Source: an uncultured Gemmiger sp. (GTDB lineage: Bacteria > Bacillota > Clostridia > Oscillospirales > Ruminococcaceae). Taken from it: a DNA stretch of 64,000 nucleotides. Of this stretch, positions 33,322-42,787 are shown one piece after another. The notes under the pieces are model-generated. The model did no database searches. It had not been told where the DNA came from and worked only from the letters and a program-made list of their open reading frames with translations. The stretch is taken from assembly GCA_944388145.1 (NCBI GenBank), contig CALXHQ010000006.1, positions 62,001 to 126,000 on the forward strand. The letters run 5' to 3'. Made by a program: the position numbers and the translations under genes. Every line of letters begins with the position of its first letter. Position 1 is the first letter of the stretch.

Positions 33322-35210
33322 CCCTGATACAGGAAGGTGCCGTCATCACGGTAGACCTTACCGTCGCCGGTCTGATAACGATGCTCCCAGTTGCCATTGC
33401 CCAAGTCCTCATCCCATTCCTTCACCTTGGTGTTGGGATCGCCGTTCAGAACCGGCTCAGGCGTTGCAACAACCTCCGGCACACCGGACGAGACATACAG
33501 CAGCACACGGGAACCAATGCGCACCTCGGTACCGGCTGCAGGGTACATGCTCAGGACGGTACCCACCGGCTGATCGCTGCTCTGTTCAATGACCTGCGGG
33601 GTCACATTCAGGCGCCCCAGAGCGGACTGGGCGTCTTCCACCGTCAGGCCGACGGTGGATGTCAGCTGGACAGTGTCTTGAATGCTGGCCTGAGCGATAT
33701 ACAGGGTGACAGTGGCGTCCCCCTCCACCTGCTGCCCGATCTCCGGATCCGTGCGGACCACCGTACCGGACGCCACACTGTCATCAATGACAAAGCTGCT
33801 GACAACATTGTTGACGCCCAAGCTCTTGATCTCGTCCTCCGCGGCAGCCTTTTCCATGCCGATAAGATCATCGGGGATGGTGACCCACAGCGTACCCTGG
33901 CTGACATGCAGTGTGATGGTCTGCCCTTCCTTGACCGTGCGGCCGGCTTTGGGGTTTTGCTGGTAGATCTCTCCTGCAGGGTATGAAGAGTTATGCTCAT
34001 ACACCCAGTTGGGAGTCAGTTTGGAATAATACTCAGAGGTGCGAAATTCATCCTCCGTCATGCCTACAAAGTCAATCAGCTGCACGTCGGCACGGTTGGA
34101 GAACAGAGGGTTGGTGGAGTTGGCAAAGATCAGGTAGACCAGGATGAAAGCTCCGATCACAAAGGCCACCGCCATGCCAAAGAAGATGGGCACCACCGAG
34201 AAAGGCTTGTCCTTCTTGTTTTTGCGGCGCTTCCCCTTTTTGCCGTGGTTGGTGGGCTGACCGGCACGGCGGGCATCGCCGGTGCGGATGTGGGAGCGGC
34301 TCTTGCTGTCCGTAACGATCTTATTGATAGTTTTTGCAGGCGCGTCAGTAGTCATATACTCATACTCAAATTTGATGGAAGGGTTGTGCTTGAACGCCTC
34401 GATGGCTTCCAGCATTTCACGGGCAGACTGATAGCGGTCATTGGGGTCTTTGTTCATCGCCTTTTCGGTGATCTGGCGCAGACCTTCCGGAACATTGGGG
34501 GCAATCTCCGCCAGAGGACGGGGCTTCTCCGAGATTTGCATGATCGCAATGGAAACCGCGCCGTTGCCGTCGAAGGGCAGCTGGCCGCTGAGCATCTCGT
34601 ACAGCATAACACCCACCGAATAGATGTCGGTACGAGCGTCAGTCCTGTCGCCTTTGGCCTGTTCGGGGCTGATATAATGCACCGAGCCAATGGCCTTATC
34701 GCTGACCGTCTGGCTTTGCGCCCGGCTGAAACGGGCAATGCCGAAGTCCATCATCTTGATGGAGCCGTCGGCCAGCAGCATAATGTTTTGGGGTTTGACA
34801 TCCCGGTGGATGATACCCTTGTTGTGGGCGTGATCCAGTGCCGCCAGGATCTGGGTGGCAAAGTGCACAGTCTCTTTCCAAGTCAGGGCGCCGCCGCGCT
34901 GTTTGAGGTATTCCTTCAGCGTGATGCCATCCACATATTCCATAACGATGTACTGCATCTTATCGGTGACGGAGACATCGTACACCTTAACAATATTGGG
35001 ATGGTTGAGGATGGAGATGGCCTTGGATTCATTCTTGAACCGGCGAACCAACTCCTCATTGTCCATCAGTTCCGGTTTAAGGATTTTGACCGCAACCTCA
35101 TTGCCGCTCTGAGTGTCACGTCCGCGGTAGACATTGGCCATGCCGCCCACGCCGATCAGGCCCTCGATCAGATAGCGGCCGTCCAGCTTTTTCCCGATCA
35201 GATTATCCAT
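33318..35210 (-). CDS. prkC: PASTA-domain serine/threonine protein kinase
   Basis: Membrane kinase sensing peptidoglycan fragments; in spore formers it triggers germination. The 630-residue protein has an N-terminal Hanks kinase: GVGGMANVYRG, catalytic HRDVKPQNIML, DFG in MMDFGIARF, and SVHYISPEQA. A basic juxtamembrane stretch (KKGKRRKNKKDK) leads to one membrane helix near residues 340-365. Three or so extracellular PASTA repeats follow (for example DDLIGMEKAAAEDEIKSLGV). The C-terminus is acidic/aromatic. It overlaps prpC by eight bases. Confidence 0.96.
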   Translation of the reverse strand: MDNLIGKKLDGRYLIEGLIGVGGMANVYRGRDTQSGNEVAVKILKPELMDNEELVRRFKNESKAISILNHPNIVKVYDVSVTDKMQYIVMEYVDGITLKEYLKQRGGALTWKETVHFATQILAALDHAHNKGIIHRDVKPQNIMLLADGSIKMMDFGIARFSRAQSQTVSDKAIGSVHYISPEQAKGDRTDARTDIYSVGVMLYEMLSGQLPFDGNGAVSIAIMQISEKPRPLAEIAPNVPEGLRQITEKAMNKDPNDRYQSAREMLEAIEAFKHNPSIKFEYEYMTTDAPAKTINKIVTDSKSRSHIRTGDARRAGQPTNHGKKGKRRKNKKDKPFSVVPIFFGMAVAFVIGAFILVYLIFANSTNPLFSNRADVQLIDFVGMTEDEFRTSEYYSKLTPNWVYEHNSSYPAGEIYQQNPKAGRTVKEGQTITLHVSQGTLWVTIPDDLIGMEKAAAEDEIKSLGVNNVVSSFVIDDSVASGTVVRTDPEIGQQVEGDATVTLYIAQASIQDTVQLTSTVGLTVEDAQSALGRLNVTPQVIEQSSDQPVGTVLSMYPAAGTEVRIGSRVLLYVSSGVPEVVATPEPVLNGDPNTKVKEWDEDLGNGNWEHRYQTGDGKVYRDDGTFLYQG

Positions 35211-35952
35211 TGCTTTCCTCCGTTGTTTCCACGCCCATCAAAAGCACCGTAATATTGTCCTGGCCCCCAGCCTTGTTGGCACAGTCCACCAGGATGCGCG
35301 GTGCATCAAAGAATGTGGTCTCCTGCAGGATCAGGGCAATTTCCTCGTCCGACACCATATTGGTCAAACCGTCGGTGCAGAGCAGAAGTACATCGCCCGG
35401 CTGCACATCGCAGCGGTTATATTCGGGCACAATGTTGGCTGAAACCCCCAGCGCCCGGGTGATGAGGTTTTTTTGCGGATGGGAGGCAGCCTGCTCCCGA
35501 GTGATTTGGCCGCTGTCCACCAGCTGCTGAACCATAGAATGATCCCGGGTAATCTGGCGGATCTCGCCGGCCCGGTACAGATAGGCTCTGCTGTCGCCCG
35601 CATGGACAATATGTGCCATCGATCCGTACAGATAGGCACAGACACCGGTGGTGCCCATTCCCAGCATATCCGGGTCCGACGTGGCTTTGTCATAGACAGC
35701 GCGGTTGGTGATGTCGAACCCGTGCATGATAAACTGCTTTTCCTCGCCATGGCGCAAATTGTGCAGCTGGCGGTAAAAGTATTGCAGCATGGTATCAGTG
35801 GCAATGCGGGACGCGACACGCCCGCCATTGGCGCCGCCCATGCCGTCGCAGACAATCCCCCAGCCAGAACCGTCTGTCAGTTGCTGGCCGCAGTAGTTGT
35901 CCTGGTTTTCCTGCCGGCAGCTGCCGATGTCCGTTAAGCCCGCAAGTTTCAT
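35203..35952 (-). CDS. prpC: PP2C-family serine/threonine phosphatase
   Basis: Metal-dependent phosphatase that reverses PrkC phosphorylation. The 249-residue protein has the PP2C motifs TDIGSCRQENQDNY, VCDGMGGANGG, VHAGDSRAYLY, LLLCTDGLTNMV and AGGQDNITVLL. The ATG at 35952 overlaps the rlmN stop; a 23-residue upstream extension has no similarity. Cotranscribed with prkC. Confidence 0.95.
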   Translation of the reverse strand: MKLAGLTDIGSCRQENQDNYCGQQLTDGSGWGIVCDGMGGANGGRVASRIATDTMLQYFYRQLHNLRHGEEKQFIMHGFDITNRAVYDKATSDPDMLGMGTTGVCAYLYGSMAHIVHAGDSRAYLYRAGEIRQITRDHSMVQQLVDSGQITREQAASHPQKNLITRALGVSANIVPEYNRCDVQPGDVLLLCTDGLTNMVSDEEIALILQETTFFDAPRILVDCANKAGGQDNITVLLMGVETTEESNG

Positions 35953-37037
35953 GTGGTATGATTCCTTTCCATCGCTGATTTGGCAGCCTGCCGGGCATCC
36001 TCGCGCCGGAGCTGGCCGCATGCCGCGCTGATATCTGCGCCCAGCCGGCGGCGAACGGTGGCGTTGACACCCAGCTGTTCCAGCAGGTCGCGGAAGCGGC
36101 GGATATTCTTATCATCGGTGGCGGAATAGGGACTGCCGTCCACCGGATTGATGGGGATCAGATTGACGTGGGCGCCCATGCCGCGAATCAAATGGGCGAG
36201 CTCCCGGGCGGTCTCGGGCGAATCGTTGACGCCGCGGACCATGGAATACTCAAAGCTGATGCGCCGCCCGGTGGCCTGCTGATAACGGCGGCAGGCAGGG
36301 ATCAGCTGTTCCAACGGGTAGGCATCGTTCACCGGCATCATGCTGCTGCGCATCTTGTTGTTGGGCGCATGCAGCGAGATGGACAGCGTGAGCTGCAATT
36401 TGCGTTTGGCAAGCTCATCGATTTTGGGGACCAGGCCGCAGGTGGACAGGCTGATGTTTCGCATGCCGATATTTAAGCCGCCCGGGCTGGAGATGATCTG
36501 GAGAAAGTCCATCACATTGTCAAAGTTGTGCAGCGGTTCGCCAATGCCCATGAGCACAATGTGGGAGACGCGCTCGCCGGTGTCGCGCTGGACAGTGTAA
36601 ACCTCACTGGCGATTTCCCCCGCGGTCAGGTCGCGGACGCGGCCTGCCTGCGTGGAAGCGCAGAAACGGCAGCCCATAGCACACCCGACCTGGGTGGACA
36701 CACAAACCGAATTGCCGTAATGGTAGCGCATGAGCACGGTCTCGATGCAGTTGCCGTCAGCCAACTGGAGAAGATATTTGATGGTACCATCCTTGGAGCA
36801 CTGTTTGCGCCGGATTGCCGGTGCGGCGATGGTGCAGGTCTGTTTGAGCTGCTCGATCAGCGCCTTGGGCTGATCGGTCATGGAGGAAAAATCAGTGACT
36901 AGCTTTTGGTGGAGCCATTTGTAGATCTGCTTGGCGCGGAATGCAGGCTGCCCCATCGACTGGATATACCCTGCCAACTGTTCCTGCGTCATGTCTGAAA
37001 GACAGACTGACTGCGTTTGCTGTGCGGTGGGCATCAT
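35949..37037 (-). CDS. rlmN: 23S rRNA (adenine2503-C2)/tRNA methyltransferase RlmN
   Basis: Radical-SAM methylase that modifies A2503 of 23S rRNA and A37 of some tRNAs. The 362-residue protein has the CAMGCRFCAS cluster motif, VLMGIGEPLHNFDNV, and SLSTCGLVPKI. A C-terminal VNLIPINPVDGSPY precedes the catalytic region. The ATG at 37037 has AGGAG ten bases upstream. A TATAAT promoter candidate lies in the gap before it. Confidence 0.96.
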   Translation of the reverse strand: MMPTAQQTQSVCLSDMTQEQLAGYIQSMGQPAFRAKQIYKWLHQKLVTDFSSMTDQPKALIEQLKQTCTIAAPAIRRKQCSKDGTIKYLLQLADGNCIETVLMRYHYGNSVCVSTQVGCAMGCRFCASTQAGRVRDLTAGEIASEVYTVQRDTGERVSHIVLMGIGEPLHNFDNVMDFLQIISSPGGLNIGMRNISLSTCGLVPKIDELAKRKLQLTLSISLHAPNNKMRSSMMPVNDAYPLEQLIPACRRYQQATGRRISFEYSMVRGVNDSPETARELAHLIRGMGAHVNLIPINPVDGSPYSATDDKNIRRFRDLLEQLGVNATVRRRLGADISAACGQLRREDARQAAKSAMERNHTT

Positions 37038-37078
37038 GCAGGGCGCGCTCCTTTCCTTGTCAGAAACTTCATCAACTT

Positions 37079-37109
37079 ATTATAGTACATTTTTGGAAGG
37101 AATTGTTAA
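37079..37109 (-). promoter_or_regulatory. candidate internal promoter for rlmN-prpC-prkC-rsgA-thiN
   Basis: Minus strand TTAACA (37109-37104), 19-bp spacer, perfect TATAAT (37084-37079), 42 bp before rlmN. The long spacer makes it suboptimal. It lies in the only sizeable gap (109 bp) of this part of the operon. Confidence 0.45.
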
Positions 37110-37146
37110 CTTCCTTCAAATTTTCAGAATTTTGCAATGATTTTTC

Positions 37147-38460
37147 TCAGCGCCGGATCAAAATTGCGGCAAAAAAGCCATCCGTACCGGTGCGGTTTGG
37201 CAAAAGCAGCGTGCCATACCCGGTATCCAGGACGCCGTTTGGAAAAACCGCCGGCGACAGGACAGAGAATTCGGGGTGTCGTGTGCAGAAAGCCCGCACC
37301 TGATCCTGGTTCTCCGCAGGGTTGACCGTACAGGTAGAATACACCAAACGGCCGTTTTCGGCAAGATGGGAGGCTGCCGCCTCCAGAATTTTGCCCTGTA
37401 AAGTTACAAGGCTTTCCAGCCCTTGCAGAGACTTATAGCGCACGTCCGGCTTTTTGCGGATCACCCCCAGACCGCTGCAGGGCACGTCGCAGAGGATGCG
37501 GTCAAACTGGCCCAGCACCGGGTTTTGGCGGGAAGCGTCATTTTCCAGCACCCTGCCGCAGGTAACACCGCAGCGGGCAAAGGCCGACTCGATCAGTGGC
37601 AGTCGACTTTTGACTGCATCGCAGCTGATCAGTGTACCGGTATTGCCCATGGCATAGGCAAGGGTCAGGCTCTTGCCGCCGGGGGCGGCGCACAAGTCCA
37701 GCACCCGCTGGCCGGGCCGGGCAGCCACACAGTCGGCCGCGAACTGGGAAGCCAACCCCTGCACATGGTAAAGACCCTGGCGGAAGGCATCGGTAGCGGC
37801 GGGCGAACCCGCAAACTTCACCAGCAGGCAGTGGGGCCAGGGACCGGGGCGGACGGCACAGCCTGCCCCGGTGAGCGCCGAGGCCAGGGCTTCATCGGTG
37901 GTCTTGAGCGTGTTGACCCGGATGGCGGTATCCCCGCCCGGCTGAGTATAAAATGCCTCAGCCATGGAAAAGGACTCCTCTCCATAGCACTGCCAAAGAA
38001 GTTTTGCTACCGGGTCTGACAGGCTGTACAGCACGGCCAAACGCTGCACCGGGCTGGAAAACGCCGCAGCGTCAGGTGTGAAGCCCGTAGCCCGGCGCAG
38101 CACGGCATTGACCATACCGGCGGCGCTGGACTTGCCAAACGCCCTGGTCAACTTGACCGACTCGTTGACGGCGGCGGACACTGGCACATCAAGGAATTTG
38201 GCCTGGGCCAGCCCGGCACGCAGAATCGCGCGGACAGGGGCATCCAATTTGGCCAGTGGTTTGCGAATGAACTGCATCAGACAGTAGTCCAACAGCCGCT
38301 GACGCTCCACCGTGGTATAGAAAATTCGGGTGGCAAAGGCAGTATCCCGGGCATCCAGCGGCGGCATACAGCGCTTGAGCTCGGCATCCAGCACCAGGTT
38401 TGAGTAGCCGTCCTGTTCCTGGTGCATGAGGGCGCGGACGGCCAGGGCGCGGGGCGTCAC
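37147..38460 (-). CDS. rsmB: 16S rRNA (cytosine967-C5)-methyltransferase RsmB
   Basis: The 437-residue protein has an N-terminal NusB-like RNA-binding domain (residues 1-140) and a C-terminal Rossmann methyltransferase: VLDLCAAPGGKSLTLA, CDVPCSGLGVIRKKPDV with the catalytic cysteine pair, and VYSTCTVNPAENQDQV. The GTG at 38460 overlaps the fmt stop (GTGA), a coupled start. Confidence 0.95.
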   Translation of the reverse strand: MTPRALAVRALMHQEQDGYSNLVLDAELKRCMPPLDARDTAFATRIFYTTVERQRLLDYCLMQFIRKPLAKLDAPVRAILRAGLAQAKFLDVPVSAAVNESVKLTRAFGKSSAAGMVNAVLRRATGFTPDAAAFSSPVQRLAVLYSLSDPVAKLLWQCYGEESFSMAEAFYTQPGGDTAIRVNTLKTTDEALASALTGAGCAVRPGPWPHCLLVKFAGSPAATDAFRQGLYHVQGLASQFAADCVAARPGQRVLDLCAAPGGKSLTLAYAMGNTGTLISCDAVKSRLPLIESAFARCGVTCGRVLENDASRQNPVLGQFDRILCDVPCSGLGVIRKKPDVRYKSLQGLESLVTLQGKILEAAASHLAENGRLVYSTCTVNPAENQDQVRAFCTRHPEFSVLSPAVFPNGVLDTGYGTLLLPNRTGTDGFFAAILIRR

Positions 38461-39377
38461 AGGCTGTCACCCGCCTTCAGACGGCGGCCAGCAGCCCAGG
38501 CGGTGCCGTCCATCGGCTTACCGCCCTCCGGCGTAACCCGCAAAAGTTGCAGTGCGCCGGACGCACAGGCGATAGTCAACGGTTTGGTGGCAAGCACGGT
38601 GCCCGCGGGGGCATTCCCGGGATTTTCCGCTGTGCGGCTGACAAGCACTTTTACTTTCTTGCCGCCATACTCGAAAAACGCAACCGGCCAGGGGTTCATA
38701 CCGCGGACCAGGTTGTGCAGCGCGGCGGCAGGCTGGTCAAAGGCAAAGCGGGCCATCTCCTTTTTGAGCATGGGGGCCTGGGTTGCCTGGCTGCCATCCT
38801 GCTTTTTGGGGGCAAGCTTGCCCTCGCCCAGCAGGGCCACCGCCCGCACCAGCGTTTTGGCGCCGATGGCCGCCACCCGGTCGAACAGTTCCCCGGAGGT
38901 TTCCTCCGGGCCGATGGGTACTTTTTCCACCATCAGGATATCGCCGGTGTCGCAGCCCTCGTCCAGCTGCATGATGGTAACGCCGGTTTCGGCATCGCCA
39001 TGGATGACCGCCCACTGGATGGGTGCAGAGCCGCGGTATTTGGGCAGCAGCGACACATGCAGGTTGATGCAGCCCAGCCGGGCAATGTGCAAAAGCTCCG
39101 GCGGCAGAATGCGGCCGTAGGCCACCACGACCACCAGGTCGGGCGCCAGGGTGCGGAACACTTCTTCCGCCCGGCCGTCCCGCAGGGTGGCGGGCTGGTA
39201 GACCGGGATGCTATGCTGCACCGCCAGCTGCTTGACCGGCGGCGCGGTGAGCACCTGCTTGCGGCCCACCGGCTTGTCGGCACGGGTATAGACGGCGCAG
39301 ATGTCGTGCCCTGCTTCGATGAGGGCGGCAAGGCTTTGCGCCGCAATATCCGGCGTGCCCATGAACAGGATCTTCAA
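38457..39377 (-). CDS. fmt: methionyl-tRNA formyltransferase
   Basis: Formylates initiator Met-tRNA. The 306-residue protein has ILFMGTPDIAAQSL, AYGRILPPELL, and NLHVSLLPKYRGSAPIQWAV, with the catalytic Asn/His region followed by DEGCDTGDI. The TTG at 39377 lies after GGAGGAGAG. Next to def, its functional partner. Confidence 0.96.
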   Translation of the reverse strand: MKILFMGTPDIAAQSLAALIEAGHDICAVYTRADKPVGRKQVLTAPPVKQLAVQHSIPVYQPATLRDGRAEEVFRTLAPDLVVVVAYGRILPPELLHIARLGCINLHVSLLPKYRGSAPIQWAVIHGDAETGVTIMQLDEGCDTGDILMVEKVPIGPEETSGELFDRVAAIGAKTLVRAVALLGEGKLAPKKQDGSQATQAPMLKKEMARFAFDQPAAALHNLVRGMNPWPVAFFEYGGKKVKVLVSRTAENPGNAPAGTVLATKPLTIACASGALQLLRVTPEGGKPMDGTAWAAGRRLKAGDSL

Positions 39378-39430
39378 AGTTGGACTCTCCTCCGGTTTAT
39401 TGTTGATGGCTGCGTAAGGAACGGCGGGCG

Positions 39431-39940
39431 TTACTGCTCGTCGGGATAGTCATCCTCATAGAAATGGGTGGCCAGGTCCATGATGGTGATGCCGTCCAGG
39501 TGGTTGTTCTCGTGCTGGATGCAGCGGGCCAGCATATCGTCGGCTTCCATGGTGAACCAGTTACCATGGCGGTCCTGGGCCTTGACCTTAACGTGCTTGG
39601 AGCGGGCGATGGCGCCGTTGTGGCCGGGGAAGGACAAGCAGCCCTCGTACAGTTCCACCTTTTCATCGCTCAGTTCCAGGATCTCGGGGTTGATGAATTC
39701 GATGAACTTGTACTGGTAATCAGCGGGGATTTCCTCCGGCAGGTCCCGGTCATCCAGGCAGATGAACAGGCGGCGCAGATAGCCCACCTGCGGACCGGCC
39801 AGGCCCAGGCCGTCGGCGGCCTTCAGCGTCTCTTTCATATCGTCCAGCAGGGTGGCCAGGCGGTCGTCAAATTTGGTGACGGGGCGGCAGACTTTTTTCA
39901 GGATCGGGTCGCCGTCCTGGACAATGGTGCGAAGTGCCAT
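39431..39940 (-). CDS. def: peptide deformylase
   Basis: Removes the formyl group from nascent proteins. The 169-residue metalloprotease carries the three signatures GLGLAGPQVG, EGCLSFPG and QHENNHLDG with the metal ligands. The ATG at 39940 follows GGAGGTAATTTACC. Confidence 0.96.
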   Translation of the reverse strand: MALRTIVQDGDPILKKVCRPVTKFDDRLATLLDDMKETLKAADGLGLAGPQVGYLRRLFICLDDRDLPEEIPADYQYKFIEFINPEILELSDEKVELYEGCLSFPGHNGAIARSKHVKVKAQDRHGNWFTMEADDMLARCIQHENNHLDGITIMDLATHFYEDDYPDEQ

Positions 39941-40066
39941 GGTAAATTACCTCCATTGGAATTGTGCAAATGGTTGCTGTGGGAAGTTTGCGGAGCTTTC
40001 AAATTGGGCCCGAACCGGCTTTGGCGGTTGTTGGCGCAGAGTGCCCGGCTGCCGCAGGGCGCGGGG

Positions 40067-40360
40067 TCAATCCCGACTCAGCCAGGCAAAGGCAGCCAAC
40101 ACGGCGTTGACCGCAAAGATGCCGAAACTGACCCAGGCGGCGGTGGCAAACGCCTCGAGGAAACCGGCGCGGGTTCCGGCCTCGGGGAAAGGCCCGTCCA
40201 GCGTGCCGAACAGGCTGTGCAGAATGCTGTTGAAGCCGATACCGTCCGTTTGCAGCTCGGGCACAAGGGAACTGGCCAGGTTAATGCCATAGTCCACCGT
40301 GACAAACAAGGACACGGCCAGCACGGCCAGGGCAATCATGCGGGCAATTTTCAGTGCCAT
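40067..40360 (-). CDS. small membrane protein of unknown function
   Basis: A 97-residue protein with hydrophobic segments at about 5-22 and 68-93 separated by a polar loop (LVPELQTDGIGFNSILHSLF). The ATG at 40360 has AAGGAG eleven bases upstream. It lies between priA and def, a position where this cassette usually has no gene. I do not recognise the family. Same strand as its neighbours, so likely co-transcribed. Confidence 0.6.
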   Translation of the reverse strand: MALKIARMIALAVLAVSLFVTVDYGINLASSLVPELQTDGIGFNSILHSLFGTLDGPFPEAGTRAGFLEAFATAAWVSFGIFAVNAVLAAFAWLSRD

Positions 40361-40492
40361 CCTGTTTCAACTCCTTTTCTTTTGGATCTTCTGGTGGGTG
40401 GTCGGTTGGGTGTTCAGGGAAGTATTGGTTCAGCCCGCAGCGGCGCGGGCGCTCTGCCAAAATTAGGATATGTCGCCAGGGTGCGGCGCGGG

Positions 40493-42733
40493 TTACAGGT
40501 CGCCGTCCGAGTTGAAATCCAGCACCACCGATGCCTTGGCCGGCCATTTTTCTTTGGCGTAAGCGTCCAGCGCGGCGCGCATCAGGCTGCGGAAGGCAGA
40601 GTCGTTGCGGCATTTGATGGTGAGTTTGTAGCGGTACTTGCCGTTGAGCATGCTGATATTCATGGGCGCGGGGCCAAGCAGGCGCAGCGGAATGTCCGGG
40701 TGCTTGGCCGCCAGCCCCGCCAGCAGCCGGCTGAAGGCGAAGGCCGCCTGGGCGACCGCGCCCTCCTGCTTGCCGGTAAAGCCCGCGATGCAAAAGCTGC
40801 AGAACGGCGGGTAGAGGCCGAATTTGCGGAAGGCGATCTCTTGGGCGTAGAAGGCCGGATAATCCTGTTTGGCGGCCAGCTGCAATACCGGGTGGCCGGG
40901 GACGGTGGTCTGGACCAGCGCGCGGCCGGGCAGGTCGGCGCGGCCGCAGCGTCCCACCACCTGGGTGACCAGGCTGAACACGTTCTCGTAGGCGCGGAAA
41001 CCCTGGCCGAACAGCATTGAGTCGATGCCCAGCACCCCCACAAGCGTGACCTTGGCGAAATCCAGCCCCTTGGCCACCATCTGGGTGCCCAGCAGGATGT
41101 CGTACTCCCCCGCCGCAAACTGGGCCAGCATCCGCTCGTGGGAATTTTTCTGCATGGTAGAGTCCTGGTCCATGCGCAGGATGCGGACCTTTGGCAGAAG
41201 TTCGGCCAGTTCCTCCTCCACCCGCTGGGTGCCGAAACCGCTGTAGGCCATCTTGCCGCCGCATTCGGGGCAGGTTTGAGGCACCGGATGCACGGTGTGC
41301 CCGCAGTGGTGACACATCAGCGCCTGCTGGGGCTTGTGGTAAACCATGGGCACGCTGCAGTTGGGGCATTTGAGCACATGGCCGCAGGTGGTGCACATAC
41401 CCACCGTGCGGTATCCCCGGCGGTTGAGCAGCAGGATGCTCTGCTGGCCGTTTTGCAGGTTGGCCTGCAGTTCCTGCACCAGGCGGGCGCTAACCTCCCG
41501 CGGGTTGCCGGCGGCCAGCTCCGCCCGCATGTCGATAAAGTCCACCGTGGGCAGGGGGCGGCCGCCGTACCGCTGGCTGAGGGTGACCAGCCGCAGGCGG
41601 CCGGCCTTGGCGGCATAGTAGGTCTCGGTGCGGGGGGTGGCGGAGGCAAACACCAGCAGGGCGTGTTCAGCGGCGGCGCGCTTGCGGGCCACATCGTGGG
41701 CGGAATAGCGGGGCGCGGACTCGCTCTGATAGGTGTGCTCCTGCTCCTCATCGATCAGGATCAGGCCAATATTTTGCAGCGGGGCGAACACCGCGCTGCG
41801 GGTCCCCACCACAATGTCCGCCTGGCCGGACTGGATCAGCCGCCACTGCAAAAGGCGCTCGGTGTTGTTGAGGGCTGAGTGCTGCACGGCCAGCCGGCTG
41901 CCGAAGGTTTCTTTCAGGCGGCGGATCATCTGGGGGGTCAGGCTGATCTCCGGTACCAGCACCAGCGCCTTGCGGCCCAGTTCCAGCGTTTTTTCGATCA
42001 ATTTCAGGAACACGGCTGTCTTGCCGCTGCCGGTGACGCCGTAGAGCAATGCTGCCCTCGGCTGGCCGGAGACAAGGTCGCTCTCCAGGGCATTGCAGGC
42101 CGCCTGCTGTTCCGGCGAGAGCTCCAGCGGGCGGGGGTCAAAGGGGATGGCGGCAAACAGGTCGATGGGTTTATCCTTGCGCCCCGCCGCCAGCACCCCC
42201 TTGTCGCACAAGGTTTTGAGCGTCGCGTCCGAAATGCCCTGCTCGTTCAGTGCCCGCCTACTCAGGGGGCCGCTTTGCAGGGCGGCCACCGCCGCCAGCT
42301 GTTTGGGGCCGGGCTTTGGCTTTTGGGGCAGCTGCCCCGCCAGGGTATAAACGGTTTCCTCGGTGCGGGAAAGTTTGCTGCGCACCACCCAGCGCCCGTT
42401 TTCTTTTACCGGCTGGTACTGCGCACCGTAAGGGATCATTGCCTTGACTGCCTCGAACCAGGTGCAGAAGGTGCGGTCCTTCAAAAAGTGTACCAACGCG
42501 ATCAGGTCGGGGGTCAGGCGGGCTTCCGCAGGGGCAGCGTCCAGCAGGGTTTTCAGCCGGGCATCGGGGGCGGTATCCCCGGCGCATTCCAGCACCACCG
42601 CCATGCGGGGATGATTGCCCGCCCCAAAGGGCGCCAGCACCATGCTGCCCGGCCACACCCTGCCCTCCAGTTCCGGCGGGATGAGATAGGAATAGAGTTT
42701 GTCAAAATGGATGGTAGCGTCGCTGACCGCCAC
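40493..42733 (-). CDS. priA: primosomal replication-restart helicase PriA
   Basis: Restarts collapsed replication forks. The 746-residue protein has the N-terminal DNA-binding domain (ATIHFDKLYSYLIP), Walker A YGVTGSGKTAVF, a DEEQ box (LILIDEEQEHTY, where most PriA have DEEH), and the zinc-binding insert with paired cysteines (CTTCGHVLKCPNC, CHHCG, CPECGG). The helicase C-terminal motif VVGRCGRADLPGRALVQT is intact. The GTG at 42733 is the first standard start, but it has no close ribosome site. The frame is open for another 19 codons, with GGAAAGGGGG farther up, so the true start may be a rare codon upstream. Confidence 0.94.
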   Translation of the reverse strand: MAVSDATIHFDKLYSYLIPPELEGRVWPGSMVLAPFGAGNHPRMAVVLECAGDTAPDARLKTLLDAAPAEARLTPDLIALVHFLKDRTFCTWFEAVKAMIPYGAQYQPVKENGRWVVRSKLSRTEETVYTLAGQLPQKPKPGPKQLAAVAALQSGPLSRRALNEQGISDATLKTLCDKGVLAAGRKDKPIDLFAAIPFDPRPLELSPEQQAACNALESDLVSGQPRAALLYGVTGSGKTAVFLKLIEKTLELGRKALVLVPEISLTPQMIRRLKETFGSRLAVQHSALNNTERLLQWRLIQSGQADIVVGTRSAVFAPLQNIGLILIDEEQEHTYQSESAPRYSAHDVARKRAAAEHALLVFASATPRTETYYAAKAGRLRLVTLSQRYGGRPLPTVDFIDMRAELAAGNPREVSARLVQELQANLQNGQQSILLLNRRGYRTVGMCTTCGHVLKCPNCSVPMVYHKPQQALMCHHCGHTVHPVPQTCPECGGKMAYSGFGTQRVEEELAELLPKVRILRMDQDSTMQKNSHERMLAQFAAGEYDILLGTQMVAKGLDFAKVTLVGVLGIDSMLFGQGFRAYENVFSLVTQVVGRCGRADLPGRALVQTTVPGHPVLQLAAKQDYPAFYAQEIAFRKFGLYPPFCSFCIAGFTGKQEGAVAQAAFAFSRLLAGLAAKHPDIPLRLLGPAPMNISMLNGKYRYKLTIKCRNDSAFRSLMRAALDAYAKEKWPAKASVVLDFNSDGDL

Positions 42734-42787
42734 CTTTGCAATCTGTGGCAGACGCGCCGCCCCCTTTCCGCAGAAATGGTGTAAGGA

